Assembly (NCBI RefSeq): GCF_040371945.1
Contig: NZ_BAABWS010000001.1
Location: 744,001-808,000 of the forward strand
Direction: 5' to 3'
Source: Litorivita sp040371945
GTDB taxonomy: Bacteria; Pseudomonadota; Alphaproteobacteria; Rhodobacterales; Rhodobacteraceae
Length of the DNA: 64,000 nt
Each line of letters begins with the position of its first letter. Within the stretch, counting starts at the first letter, position 1. The translations under genes and the position numbers were made by a program. Under the pieces are notes generated by a model. It saw only the letters and a program-made list of their open reading frames with translations, was not told the DNA's origin and made no database searches. Shown one piece after another: positions 17,814 through 25,964 of this stretch.

Positions 17814-18962
17814 ATGGCAACCAAACTCACGCAAAGCGTGGTGGACAAGATCCGCCATGACCAAGAAGCAGGTGCACAGGTCTACGATGCAGACGTCAGT
17901 GGCCTGCGTATCGTCATTGGCAAGAAAAGTTCCAGCTACAAACTTATGGGCCGGATCAATGACGGAACCGACCGATATATCTCTTTCGTCATCGGTCGCA
18001 CTGACGAGGTGTCGCTTAAATCGGCCCGAGAACGTGCGAAAGAGCTGCGCCTGACATTGCGCCGTGGTGAAGACCCGAGAGTGCCTAAGAACGCCATACC
18101 GAGCCTGAGCCAGGTTGCAGACAGCTACTTTGCATCTCGTGGTCAGGAGCTAAGCCGAAGGACATTGGCCTGGTATCAACAGAAAGTTGAAGGTCCCCTT
18201 TCATCGTTAAAGAAAATCCCTGTGGATCGGATTGATCGTGCCACTGTCAAGGCGTTGCATGAGAAGATCACCCGCAAAACCGGAGCCTATGGTGCCAACG
18301 GGGCAATGCGGGTTTTGAAATTGTTGATCAATGATGCTGCAAGAACCCATGATCTTCCGCCCAACCCTGTCACCCGTGGCGTTCGGATGAACCAGGAAAA
18401 GGCAAGAGATTGGGCAGTTGGTCCCGATGAGATGCCCCTGCTCTGGCGTCAGTTGGATGGATTGGAAGATCGTGTGCGTCGTTGCTGCTGGTTAGTTATG
18501 TTGCTGACGGGCCTGCGTTCAGGTGATGCCAGATCAATGAAATGGGAACATCTGGATCAGGACGGCGTGTTGACCGTTCCGTCACCAAAAGGTGGTGAGG
18601 CCAAAGCCTTCAAGTTGCCCTTGCCCAAATTTCTGGTTCAGGAATTGGGTGAGGTGCGTGATCTAACAAGGCCACTGGAAAGCCCGTTTGTCTTTCCGTC
18701 TTCGACGTCAAAGAGTGGCCACATAGAGCAGATGTGCCGGACCAAAGGCTTCCCATACGCCCCGCATCAGATGCGCCACACTTATCGGACGCACGCTATG
18801 GAGGCTGGGGTGGACTTTCAGACGGTGACGCTTCTGTTGAACCATGCCAATCCACATGTTTCGTTCAACTATGTGACTAGGGAACATTTGTTGGGGCACA
18901 TGCGGGAAGCGCAGGAGAAAGTAGGACTTAGATTGATGTCATTCCGATCAAACAACAGTTAA
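17814..18962 (+). CDS. Tyrosine recombinase (integrase) of the island
   Basis: A 382-residue phage-type integrase: N-terminal arm-binding domain (about 1-95), core-binding SAM-like domain (about 100-190) and catalytic domain (about 205-370). Catalytic residues visible are Arg in TGLRSGDAR, HxxR in HQMRHTYR, His in LLLNHAN and the nucleophile Tyr in SFNYVTREH. All are present, so it should be active. It sits 166 bp inside the left attachment core and would catalyse integration into, and excision from, tRNA-Leu. AGGAG precedes the ATG. Confidence 0.94.
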   Translation: MATKLTQSVVDKIRHDQEAGAQVYDADVSGLRIVIGKKSSSYKLMGRINDGTDRYISFVIGRTDEVSLKSARERAKELRLTLRRGEDPRVPKNAIPSLSQVADSYFASRGQELSRRTLAWYQQKVEGPLSSLKKIPVDRIDRATVKALHEKITRKTGAYGANGAMRVLKLLINDAARTHDLPPNPVTRGVRMNQEKARDWAVGPDEMPLLWRQLDGLEDRVRRCCWLVMLLTGLRSGDARSMKWEHLDQDGVLTVPSPKGGEAKAFKLPLPKFLVQELGEVRDLTRPLESPFVFPSSTSKSGHIEQMCRTKGFPYAPHQMRHTYRTHAMEAGVDFQTVTLLLNHANPHVSFNYVTREHLLGHMREAQEKVGLRLMSFRSNNS

Positions 18963-18964
18963 AT

Positions 18965-20515
18965 CTACATTCCCGCCATCTTTTTTAATACTGAAATGGC
19001 TACAGGTACCCCTATTTTCTCAGCGATTCCCAGGGTCCACTTTCCTGCACTCGCTAGATGCTCTAAAACCTTGGAGCCTTCTCCCTTTTGGGCCGCGAGA
19101 TCGGCTTTTTGGATGGAAGATAGCTCTTCCAACTCCCCTTCTGTGCTAGCTTCGCCTAACATCGCTTCTTTCAATATTGAAAGTTCCGCCTTCAACTTCG
19201 ATTGATCGACGTCGCCGTTCGGGTCAAACTCAGCCCATGAGGTGTTAACCACCATTTTTTTGGCCTTAACTGTATGACCAATAACGCCACCTTTGTTACC
19301 CTTGATCTGATCTCCCGCCACCTTATCGCCTCCTATGTTTTCTAAAGATAAATCTAAATTTTGCCGTGGGTTGTTAATAACAACTAGGTTTCCAACTCGC
19401 GCTTTTAAGTCTCCCAGCCTTTCAGAGAACTGCGCGGATCTTGCAAAATCTAGCTGCTTCAAATCATCGTCAATCTTATTGACTATGTCAAAGAGGGCTT
19501 CGGCATTTGCCAACTGACCTATCTCTAGCTCACCAAGATCTTGGGCCGTTTCATTGCTCGTCTCAACCAACCTGTCCAACGACGTTCGAATCATTCCCTC
19601 AAAGACCTCGATAGAACTTTGTCCATCTCCAAACTCAAGCAGTCCTGAAGTCGCCGCTGAAAGGGCCACTTCCAATGCTCTCAATTCGGAAGAGAACCTT
19701 AATAAATGTAGCCTTACTCGCCTCTGTCGATCACTATTCCTGACACCATTGCGCTGACTATCAGCAATTGCACCAGGTGCGTCACCCATCACCCAAATAC
19801 CGATTTGCTGTTTTTCAACCGTATCCTCAACAAACCCAAGCTCGAAACTACGCTCAGATGAGGGTTTAAGCTGACTTTGCGCCAACACACTTTCGTCTAA
19901 CATCTGTCCCGAAAAATCTGCGAATACCGAAAGCCCTAAAAAATCTAAGTAATCTGTTTGGAACGCCGCTCCATCGTTAGAATACGCGTGTAGCGTTGTC
20001 TTTTCCTGAATCCTCTGCCTAATTCGAGCATAGGTCCCAGACATCTGGCCGGCTTCAAGAGATTCATAAGTTCGCGCGGCTTGACCTTTTCTGTCACGGA
20101 ACACTATTTGCGATTTTAGTATGTTAGATATAAAATTCTGGAGCTCCCAATAATTTGGAACTCTATGGGCTTCGACATGAAGACCAATTTCAAGACGAAA
20201 AGAGAGCCTCCCATCTGAAATCAGCCTAGAGAAAACATGTACACACTTGGACCAAGGTTCAGAAGCAATATCCGTGCTAATTCTTGGGAAGACCCGTTTA
20301 CTGCAATCGACATAGTGCTTCTCGACTTTTTCCTTTTTGTATAGAACTCGGAGTTCAGGTTGCTTCAATCGGCTGTATCGGCTCTGAACCTCTCCAAAAC
20401 CACGGACAAATCCGTCAAAATTTGATTTGGACCAATTTGGTTTAACTGTGCGCCCTGGCCCATGTTTTGAGAATGATCTCAGATCAGCAAACGGGAATTG
20501 AAAAATCAGTAACAA
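18965..20515 (-). CDS. Large unknown island protein with a GDKVAGDQIKG motif
   Basis: A 516-residue protein that I do not recognise. It has no signal peptide. Residues 1-250 look globular, 260-385 are helical and acidic, and near 395 there is a short Gly/Asp turn repeat (IGGDKVAGDQIKGNKGG). A charged helix follows, then an amphipathic C-terminus (KWTLGIAEKIGVPVAISVLK). Its stop is two bases from the integrase stop, convergent. The start is TTG at 20515, preceded by GAGGAAG. AT-rich composition marks it as acquired cargo. A defence or effector role is possible but rests only on location. Confidence 0.6.
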   Translation of the reverse strand: MLLIFQFPFADLRSFSKHGPGRTVKPNWSKSNFDGFVRGFGEVQSRYSRLKQPELRVLYKKEKVEKHYVDCSKRVFPRISTDIASEPWSKCVHVFSRLISDGRLSFRLEIGLHVEAHRVPNYWELQNFISNILKSQIVFRDRKGQAARTYESLEAGQMSGTYARIRQRIQEKTTLHAYSNDGAAFQTDYLDFLGLSVFADFSGQMLDESVLAQSQLKPSSERSFELGFVEDTVEKQQIGIWVMGDAPGAIADSQRNGVRNSDRQRRVRLHLLRFSSELRALEVALSAATSGLLEFGDGQSSIEVFEGMIRTSLDRLVETSNETAQDLGELEIGQLANAEALFDIVNKIDDDLKQLDFARSAQFSERLGDLKARVGNLVVINNPRQNLDLSLENIGGDKVAGDQIKGNKGGVIGHTVKAKKMVVNTSWAEFDPNGDVDQSKLKAELSILKEAMLGEASTEGELEELSSIQKADLAAQKGEGSKVLEHLASAGKWTLGIAEKIGVPVAISVLKKMAGM

Positions 20516-20526
20516 ATTACTTCCTC

Positions 20527-20559
20527 AAAAAAGTTCCCCCACATCAAATGTAGGGGAAC
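20527..20559 (-). terminator. Rho-independent terminator for the permuted tRNA-like transcript
   Basis: On the minus strand, a 12-bp stem (one mismatch; GTTCCCCTACAT pairs with ATGTGGGGGAAC, loop TTG) is followed directly by TTTTTT. It closes a minus-strand unit running through the tRNA-like region, and also separates it from the large unknown gene. Confidence 0.85.
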
Positions 20560-20580
20560 GACGATATAGCGTCATAACTT

Positions 20581-20651
20581 AAGCTACTCCGCCTCAATGG
20601 TGGCGGAGAGCAGGTTCGAACTGCCAACACCAGCTTTCACCCCGGTTGCTT
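20581..20651 (-). tRNA. Circularly permuted tRNA-like gene, unit 2
   Basis: Order on the minus strand: D-stem 3' strand AAGC (20648-20651), anticodon stem ACCGG/CTGGT with an 8-nt loop GGTGAAAG, T-arm GGCAG-TTCGAAC-CTGCT, acceptor 3' strand CTCCGCC then ACCA, linker TTGA, acceptor 5' strand GGCGGAG (20587-20593), TA, D-stem 5' strand GCTT (20581-20584). Acceptor pairs 7/7 and D-stem 4/4 only in this permuted reading. U33-GAA-A37 would give a Phe anticodon with one extra loop base. CCA is encoded. The variable loop is very short (3 nt). Function is inferred from folding alone. Confidence 0.6.
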
Positions 20652-20692
20652 TTCCATGCTACTTGCCAGCACCAAAAACTTCGGCATTACCT

Positions 20693-20764
20693 GAGCTACA
20701 TCCGCCTGGAGAGGCGGATGGAGGGAATCGAACCCCCGACCTTCAGACATTGAATCTGACACTC
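20693..20764 (-). tRNA. Circularly permuted tRNA-like gene, unit 1
   Basis: Order on the minus strand: D-stem 3' strand GAGT (20761-20764), anticodon stem TCAGA/TCTGA with 7-nt loop TTCAATG (anticodon position CAA), variable loop AGGTC, T-arm GGGGG-TTCGATT-CCCTC, acceptor 3' strand CATCCGC (20714-20720), linker with CCA (TCTCCA), acceptor 5' strand GCGGATG (20699-20705), TA, D-stem 5' strand GCTC (20693-20696). Acceptor pairs 7/7, plus G-1:C73; D-stem 4/4 with one G-U. Anticodon CAA would be Leu, yet the variable loop is the short class I type, so identity is uncertain. CCA is not in register and might be added. Confidence 0.6.
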
Positions 20765-20781
20765 TTCCTAACCTGTTTTCA

Positions 20782-20796
20782 GCACGGATACCGTGC
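20782..20796 (-). other. Leader hairpin of the permuted tRNA-like array
   Basis: GCACGG-TAT-CCGTGC is a perfect 6-bp stem. It is followed by TG-N11-GGAA before the D-stem of unit 1. A hairpin (CCGAA-GTT-TTTGG, near 20672-20684) holds the same place before unit 2, and another (GACG-CTATAT-CGTC, near 20561-20574) follows unit 2. Regular spacing suggests processing signals. Confidence 0.45.
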
Positions 20797-20857
20797 ATTG
20801 GGCCCTGAGACCCAACCCAACAATAGAAAAATGCCATTTTGAATACAACCAGTAAGT

Positions 20858-20882
20858 ACTCCTCCCATCAAATGGGAGGAGT
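20858..20882. repeat. Perfect 11-bp hairpin related to the array terminator
   Basis: ACTCCTCCCAT, loop CAA, ATGGGAGGAGT. The loop and inner pairs (CAT-CAA-ATG) match the terminator hairpin at 20533-20559, so the tRNA-like array is bracketed by two similar hairpins. No T-run follows here. Confidence 0.55.
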
Positions 20883-21182
20883 GGGCGCTAAACGAACAGA
20901 AAATCGAAGAAAGGTTTAATCTAACCATTCGACTTCCGCCGTCCCGGTGGCGAAATTTCCTTCACTCGTGGGACTATAACCAGACTCAAAAGGTAGGAAG
21001 CTGAGTCCAGTCCATCGTTATACGTTCATGAGACCATCTGACCTCAGAACTATTATCTGTGTTTTGGGTTGATACCACAACCAGCATAACGATAATTCTT
21101 CCGCCTTATAACAATGGGTTACATCAAGTCGTAACAAGGTCAAAATCAAAGCATGTCAATCAACCCAAGGAGTTAGCTGGGC
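20883..21182. promoter_or_regulatory. Divergent regulatory spacer
   Basis: A 300-bp AT-rich gap between the minus-strand tRNA-like unit and the plus-strand HTH gene. It must hold promoters for both directions. An 8-bp inverted pair, ATCGTTAT (near 21015) and ATAACGAT (near 21086), and a small hairpin GGTTG-ATACCA-CAACC (near 21069) are visible. I cannot assign exact promoter boxes. Confidence 0.35.
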
Positions 21183-21422
21183 ATGCAACAAGATATCATT
21201 CAACGCCTTGAGCGCATCGAGGCAGCTGTCATCGTGCCTCCGAGAGAATACCTGAACATCAAGCAAGCAGCCGAATTCATCGGCGTCAGCCGTCAGACTC
21301 TGGACCTGTGGCGCATGAATGCCGAAGGACCTGCTGTGCACCGTGTCGGCACCCGCGTCCTATATTCCCTCTTTGATCTGCGCACCTTCATGGCTGAAAA
21401 ACGTAAGGAGCCTTTGTTGTGA
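21183..21422 (+). CDS. AlpA/MerR-type helix-turn-helix protein
   Basis: A 79-residue protein with a short N-terminal helix (DIIQRLERIEAAV) and a winged HTH typical of excisionase/AlpA proteins (YLNIKQAAEFIGVSRQTLDL followed by W and a basic wing GPAVHRVGTRVLY). Such proteins activate integrase and replication genes of P4-like and PICI elements, or act as Xis. It opens the plus-strand replication block. AGGAG is present upstream. Confidence 0.75.
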   Translation: MQQDIIQRLERIEAAVIVPPREYLNIKQAAEFIGVSRQTLDLWRMNAEGPAVHRVGTRVLYSLFDLRTFMAEKRKEPLL

Positions 21423-21459
21423 TTGTTGGCTATTTGCACGTTTCAGATGAGTTGACGTA

Positions 21460-21888
21460 ATGAGTGATCTGCGCCGTCAGTATGACCCTAAAAATTGGCC
21501 GGGGAAGACGATATCCGACGAAGACGCGACCCTGATTGAAATCGCCGTTCGTGCTGCAATTGCCGACAGCCGTATTGGAATATTCCAACGTGACTTGATT
21601 GCTGCCTGCGCCTCAGTCAGTTGGCAACATGACCACCCTATGACGCTGTGGACAGTGGCACTCTACACCAATGTATTTCCTATGTGCGAGATGCCACGAG
21701 AGGTGCGCCGTTACGATGGCCTATTACATTTTGCCGGTCCTTCGATCGCGTTGGACCACTCAACCCTCGACTCATTTTGGAATGATCGTGATTTAGTTTG
21801 TCTTGCTCTGAAGCGTACAAATACCTCTGATTTCCCCGTAGAACCTCAAGGTCAACGCTCTGGCTTGCGGCCTTACCAAGGCTGGTGA
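21460..21888 (+). CDS. Hypothetical island protein
   Basis: A 142-residue protein, not recognised. It begins 37 bp after the HTH gene on the same strand. The N-terminal 45 residues are polar; the middle contains a possible HTH-like helix pair (FQRDLIAACASVSW). No strong ribosome site precedes the ATG. It could be a replication accessory or regulator. The next 253 bp (21889-22141) contain no gene I can support. Confidence 0.42.
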   Translation: MSDLRRQYDPKNWPGKTISDEDATLIEIAVRAAIADSRIGIFQRDLIAACASVSWQHDHPMTLWTVALYTNVFPMCEMPREVRRYDGLLHFAGPSIALDHSTLDSFWNDRDLVCLALKRTNTSDFPVEPQGQRSGLRPYQGW

Positions 21889-22141
21889 ATTCAGTCTGCG
21901 CGCCTCTAACAAAAGGTTCATCACGCGCACGGTTCTCGTTCGTTAACATTTTCCAAATAAGCCCCCTGACACCTACCACAACAAGTGATCGCAGATCGCC
22001 TCGTATGCCAGCGTTGGACGCACCAACGTACCTCGCTGGCATACGGCGCAACCATATTGCGGCACTGTTTGAAGGTAACAAGCGGATCGCATGACCACCA
22101 TCATGGCGACCCGCTCAATCAGGAACACAAGGAGTTTTGGC

Positions 22142-22378
22142 ATGTCCTGCAATAAAGATAGCGTACCGCCCAGCCCAACCACACCATTGTTGAGCGACCT
22201 TCTCACCCCGGCACAGGTTTCTAACCTTACTGGCCACCCAGCTACCGTTCTGGCTGTCTATCGAAGCCGCCGCACTACAGGTCAATCGTCCGATGCAGGG
22301 CCTGACTTCCTCAAACATGGCACAGCCGTCTTCTATGCCAGATCGGCTGTCGAAGCCTATATTGCAGGGAGAGTTTGA
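22142..22378 (+). CDS. Small HTH DNA-binding protein
   Basis: A 78-residue protein with an HTH_17-like fold (LLTPAQVSNLTGHPATVLAV, then a wing and a C-terminal DFLKHGTAVFYARSAVEAYI). The last motif resembles the 'kvgrrvrY..sdle.wl' end of excisionase-type proteins. AAGGAG lies 8 bases before the ATG at 22142; the frame opens earlier but without a signal. It is followed one base after its stop by the primase start, so the two are translated together. Confidence 0.65.
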   Translation: MSCNKDSVPPSPTTPLLSDLLTPAQVSNLTGHPATVLAVYRSRRTTGQSSDAGPDFLKHGTAVFYARSAVEAYIAGRV

Positions 22379-22379
22379 A

Positions 22380-23318
22380 ATGTCTGGACAAGTAGACCCA
22401 ACCCAAATGACCCCACTTTCTGAGGCCAATTACACCCTGATTGCTTTGCATCGCTGGGACGTAAAAACAAAGTGTCCTCGCACTGGCAAACCTCGCATTC
22501 GAGGAAAGTCACCAATTGATCGAGATTGGACAAAGCGACCTTACCGGAACGCTGATGCTTTGGAACATGCTGCCAATGGTGGCAATGTCGGCGTGCGTCT
22601 AACAACACGCGACCTTGTGGTGGATGTTGATCCACGGAACTTAGAAGGTGGAGACAAAGCCATGTTGCCTGCCTTGAAAAACCTAGGGCTAAATCCAGAC
22701 CACTTCCCAACCGTGCTGACTGGTGGGGGTGGCTTGCATCTCTACATGACCAAGCCTCCTCATCTTTTCGTCGTTGACGGATTGCCAGATGTCCCGGGGG
22801 TCGAGTTCAAAACCTTTGGTCGGCAAGTCGTTGCCCCAGGTTCATTGCATCCGTCTGGCAAGCCCTACACTTGGTCTTCGGTGCCAGATGACTTGTGGCT
22901 AGGTGCAGCCAAGGCACCCAAAAAACTGCTGCGGCTCATTCGCAGGCCAAAACGACCTGTTGCCCTATCTGGGCAAGGCATTGGCGAACATCCACCAGAA
23001 GAAATTGCAACCATCTTGGACAAACTGGACCCAGAAGATTTTCGGGATCATGACAAATGGCTGCAACTGATGATGGCATGTCATCACGCAAGCGCAGGTG
23101 ATGCCAAAGAGGAGTTTGTGGAATGGTGCACAGCCGATCCGCTCTATTCAACCGATGGGCCTGAGATCGCCTATCGGTGGGACAGTTTGCGCCGCCACGG
23201 CATCGGCCTTGGCACACTTTATATGTTCATGCGTGAAGCTGGGGCTGCGCATCTGATTGACCGGCGCCCGCACTATGATTTCCCAGATGACCTTTCAAAT
23301 CTGGAGGTAGCACAATGA
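22380..23318 (+). CDS. Primase-polymerase (Prim-Pol) with PriCT domain
   Basis: A 312-residue archaeo-eukaryotic-type primase. The Prim-Pol core (about 15-205) shows the metal-binding DVD (LVVDVDPRN), GGGGLHLY and VVAPGSLH motifs. A PriCT helical domain follows (EEIATILDKLDPEDFRDHDK onward, residues about 210-290). It makes primers for element replication and works with the SF3 helicase encoded next, whose ATG overlaps its stop by 4 bp. GGGAGAG precedes the ATG at 22380. Confidence 0.88.
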   Translation: MSGQVDPTQMTPLSEANYTLIALHRWDVKTKCPRTGKPRIRGKSPIDRDWTKRPYRNADALEHAANGGNVGVRLTTRDLVVDVDPRNLEGGDKAMLPALKNLGLNPDHFPTVLTGGGGLHLYMTKPPHLFVVDGLPDVPGVEFKTFGRQVVAPGSLHPSGKPYTWSSVPDDLWLGAAKAPKKLLRLIRRPKRPVALSGQGIGEHPPEEIATILDKLDPEDFRDHDKWLQLMMACHHASAGDAKEEFVEWCTADPLYSTDGPEIAYRWDSLRRHGIGLGTLYMFMREAGAAHLIDRRPHYDFPDDLSNLEVAQ

Positions 23319-24736
23319 GCATAGACAATCGCAACATCTTGCAGAGTATTGCGCCCAGCCATCTCGCAACCGAGGCCATTTCAGGATCGGCATTGGTCAA
23401 GGCCTTAGGTATGTGGCTGGAATATGCACCCGAGGAAAACCGCTACCGGGAACTTGATAACGATGAACTGAAAGGAATGATTTGGTCTACGCTCGAAGGC
23501 CAAACCTATATTCACAAGGGGAAAGACGGTCCTGAGGAAAAGCCGCTCCACCTGAATACAAAGATGTCTGCTGATATTCGCGAGGCCATGATCCATTTAA
23601 CTTTGCAAAGAGGTGTCGAAGAACTGCCTTTTTGGCGAGGCAAGCGTGATGATGATCCCGATCCAATTAATCTTCTGCCCGTATCAAATGGGCTGCTAGA
23701 TTGGCGTTCTGGGCAGTTGATAGATGCCACTCCACGGTTCGTTTCGACTGATTGCTCTGATGTTGCATATGAACCGAATGCAGAAACGTTCATGTGGGAT
23801 ATGTTTCTGGATGAAATTTTTGATGGTGATCTGGAACAAATCAATCTGCTGCATGAAGTCATGGGTTGCATTCTTACGGGCCAGAACAAGTTTCAGAAGA
23901 TCTTCCAGCTCTTTGGGCCACCCAGATCAGGAAAAGGCACAATCAACTTGATGCTTACAAGTCTACTGGGGATGCGTTCTGTGGCCTCACCTCGTATCAA
24001 ACAAATAGCGGATGGTGGCTTTGGCCTTTCCTCTCTGATTGGCAAAAAAGCTGCCATTGTGGGGGATGCTCGACTTGAACGAGGGCGAAAAACGTCTGCC
24101 TTGACCGAGCTTTTGCTGTCCACATCTGGAGGTGATCTTCAAACCGTCCAGCGGAAATTCAAGGATGATTTCGTTGGCTATTTGCCCGTCCAATGGATGC
24201 TGATGTCAAATGAGCCCATCCTCATGCATGACCTGACAGGGACAATTGCCACTAGAATGGTGTTGATGGAAACAAGGCGTTCGTTTCTGGGGCGTGAAGA
24301 TAATGCCTTGTTTGAACGTGACCTGCTGCCAGAAGCTTCTGGTGTTTTGAACCTTTGCCTTAAGGCTGCAAAACGCCTATCCAAACGCGGGAAATTCCTT
24401 GTTCCATCCTCCATCAAAGGACGGCAAGCAGAAATACTGCGTGAGGCCTCAACGGTCACTGCCTTTGCCTCTGAATGCTTGATAGAAGATCCTGCTGCTG
24501 AAACGCCCAAGCAGGACATCTATGATACCTTTGAACGCTATTGCCAGGGTCATGGTCGCCTAAGTACAGACAGTAGCATATTTTGGAGAGATTTGCGCTC
24601 ATCTGGCAAATTTCGGGACAATATGGAAAAGCGTGTTAGAGCCAATGGCCGACGCGTGCAGACCGTAAAAGGCTTGCGTGTCCAGCTTGATGAAGACGCG
24701 TTGCCATTTGACCCAGCCGACGACTTCTTAGATTGA
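23315..24736 (+). CDS. Phage/plasmid SF3 replicative helicase (D5/P4 family)
   Basis: A 473-residue protein. The N-terminal D5-like region (about 1-180) precedes an SF3 AAA+ core with Walker A GPPRSGKGT near residue 209 and a Walker B-like segment (KKAAIVGDARLERG), then sensor residues (WMLMSNEP). The C-terminus is a winged-helix-like segment. These helicases unwind the origin and load the replication machinery of P4-like satellites. It is translationally coupled to the Prim-Pol. Candidate origin repeats lie directly downstream. Confidence 0.9.
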   Translation: MSIDNRNILQSIAPSHLATEAISGSALVKALGMWLEYAPEENRYRELDNDELKGMIWSTLEGQTYIHKGKDGPEEKPLHLNTKMSADIREAMIHLTLQRGVEELPFWRGKRDDDPDPINLLPVSNGLLDWRSGQLIDATPRFVSTDCSDVAYEPNAETFMWDMFLDEIFDGDLEQINLLHEVMGCILTGQNKFQKIFQLFGPPRSGKGTINLMLTSLLGMRSVASPRIKQIADGGFGLSSLIGKKAAIVGDARLERGRKTSALTELLLSTSGGDLQTVQRKFKDDFVGYLPVQWMLMSNEPILMHDLTGTIATRMVLMETRRSFLGREDNALFERDLLPEASGVLNLCLKAAKRLSKRGKFLVPSSIKGRQAEILREASTVTAFASECLIEDPAAETPKQDIYDTFERYCQGHGRLSTDSSIFWRDLRSSGKFRDNMEKRVRANGRRVQTVKGLRVQLDEDALPFDPADDFLD

Positions 24737-24755
24737 CATAAAGCCGTTCAGAGGC

Positions 24756-25007
24756 GGTCAGGGTTATTTGCCGAAATTTGCTCTGAAAAGCCAAAGTGGT
24801 CAGGCATGGATACTAGCTGGTCGAGGTTCGGTCAGGGGTGGAACGCTCCACCCCCGACCGCCTAAGTGCATGTTTCGGAATCTCTTTTTGATCCGATTGT
24901 TAAGATGGTCAGGGTTAAATTTTAGATCATCGCTATAAGAAAAAAGAGAAAAGCCGTATATATATAATGACTGTGTGATAACCCTGACCGGTCTGACCAC
25001 CCCGACC
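24756..25007. repeat. GGTCAGGG iteron cluster, candidate replication origin
   Basis: GGTCAGGG or one-base variants occur at 24756, 24798, 24830 and 24907 (plus), and reversed at 24852, 24982 and 25000. CGGTCAGGGTTAT (24755-24767) recurs as an exact inverted copy at 24978-24990. A 14-bp hairpin with one mismatch spans 24829-24860. AT-rich DNA (TATATATAA near 24960) lies among them. This resembles iterons bound by P4-type replication proteins. Origin function is inferred. Confidence 0.55.
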
Positions 25008-25161
25008 GCCCCTGAAGTCGATATCCCACTTGGTTTTCTGCGGGCAGGCTGGATGTATCTGGATCATAGATTGCCAAAGCCCTCTGGGCATGTGCTTTGA
25101 GCAACAATCAGACACGCTGGTTCCCCAGGATTCAAAACCACGACAATCTGACATCATAATC

Positions 25162-25209
25162 AATCAAGCAATCAAGCAATCAAGCAATCAAGCAATCAAG
25201 CAATCAAGC
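25162..25209. repeat. Six tandem copies of AATCAAGC
   Basis: An exact 8-bp unit is repeated six times without spacers in the non-coding stretch after the helicase gene. It may be a second iteron set of the origin or a slippage-prone satellite. Confidence 0.75.
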
Positions 25210-25400
25210 ACCTGCTTCACGGCTGCCATTAAGGGATCAACAGTCCTTCACCCCGTAAAGGGTCTCATTTTTCCTTTCCGTTCATGCACTTGAGGGGAGG
25301 CAAAAACGAGACCCAGCGTGAGGCCCAATGGTGACGCGCTTGGTGGATACAAACAACACGCAGGCAATCTGCAATTACAAAACTGCATTGAGAGAAACGA

Positions 25401-25964
25401 ATGCAAGGACGACAACTCAGCCTGCCTCTTAAGGTAGGCAATCGGCGTGTTGAGCCGATCACAATCGAAACCAAGCGGGAGTTCCTGACCGAACTTGCCC
25501 AGACGGGAAATGTCAGGTTGGCCAGCATGCGGGCGGGCGTGAGCCGAAGTGCTGCTTACCATTGGAGGCTGACCGATCCTGACGTAGCCACAGCGTGGGA
25601 CCTTGCATTACGTGTCAGCATGGATGGCATGCGTGAAGAGGTTGTTGAAACCGCCCGCACAATGGGTTTGGGCCGATGGGTTGAATTGCTTGATGAGAAC
25701 GGTCAACCCGTTCTGGATGACAATTTCGAGAAGGTTTTGGAGTATGACGTCTCGCACGTTGATGCCCGTGTTCTGGTCAAACTTTTGGACAAGGCCCTGC
25801 CCTCTGCAGACGGCTCAGCCAAGACATCAATTACTGTGCAAAACGAAACGCACGTTCATGCTGCGCCAAAGCCGATGCCACAGCTTGTCAGGCCTTCTAC
25901 GGCTACCGATGTGGTCGACGCCGAATTCGTGACCGAAAACACTGAGGAGACAGAAAATGACTGA
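25401..25964 (+). CDS. Small-terminase-like / homeodomain-type HTH phage protein
   Basis: A 187-residue protein. After a basic start, residues 20-75 form an HTH typical of phage small terminase subunits (FLTELAQTGNVRLASMRAGV, SRSAAYHWR, DPDVATAWDLAL). The middle (ARVLVKLLDKALP) and acidic tail (TENTEETEND) also fit. Small terminases choose DNA for packaging. No large terminase is present in the island, which is usual in satellites that redirect helper packaging. It overlaps the next gene by 8 bp. Confidence 0.66.
   Translation: MQGRQLSLPLKVGNRRVEPITIETKREFLTELAQTGNVRLASMRAGVSRSAAYHWRLTDPDVATAWDLALRVSMDGMREEVVETARTMGLGRWVELLDENGQPVLDDNFEKVLEYDVSHVDARVLVKLLDKALPSADGSAKTSITVQNETHVHAAPKPMPQLVRPSTATDVVDAEFVTENTEETEND

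Noticed and set aside
20581..20705. Single linear tRNA with a D-loop insertion (5' half GGCGGAT, 3' half CTCCGCC)
   Set aside because: This pairing has an acceptor mismatch at 7:66 and a mismatch in the D-stem, and leaves an extra 3' half and an extra 5' half unexplained. The permuted reading pairs everything.
25162..25209. CRISPR array
   Set aside because: The unit is 8 bp with no spacers and there are no cas genes.
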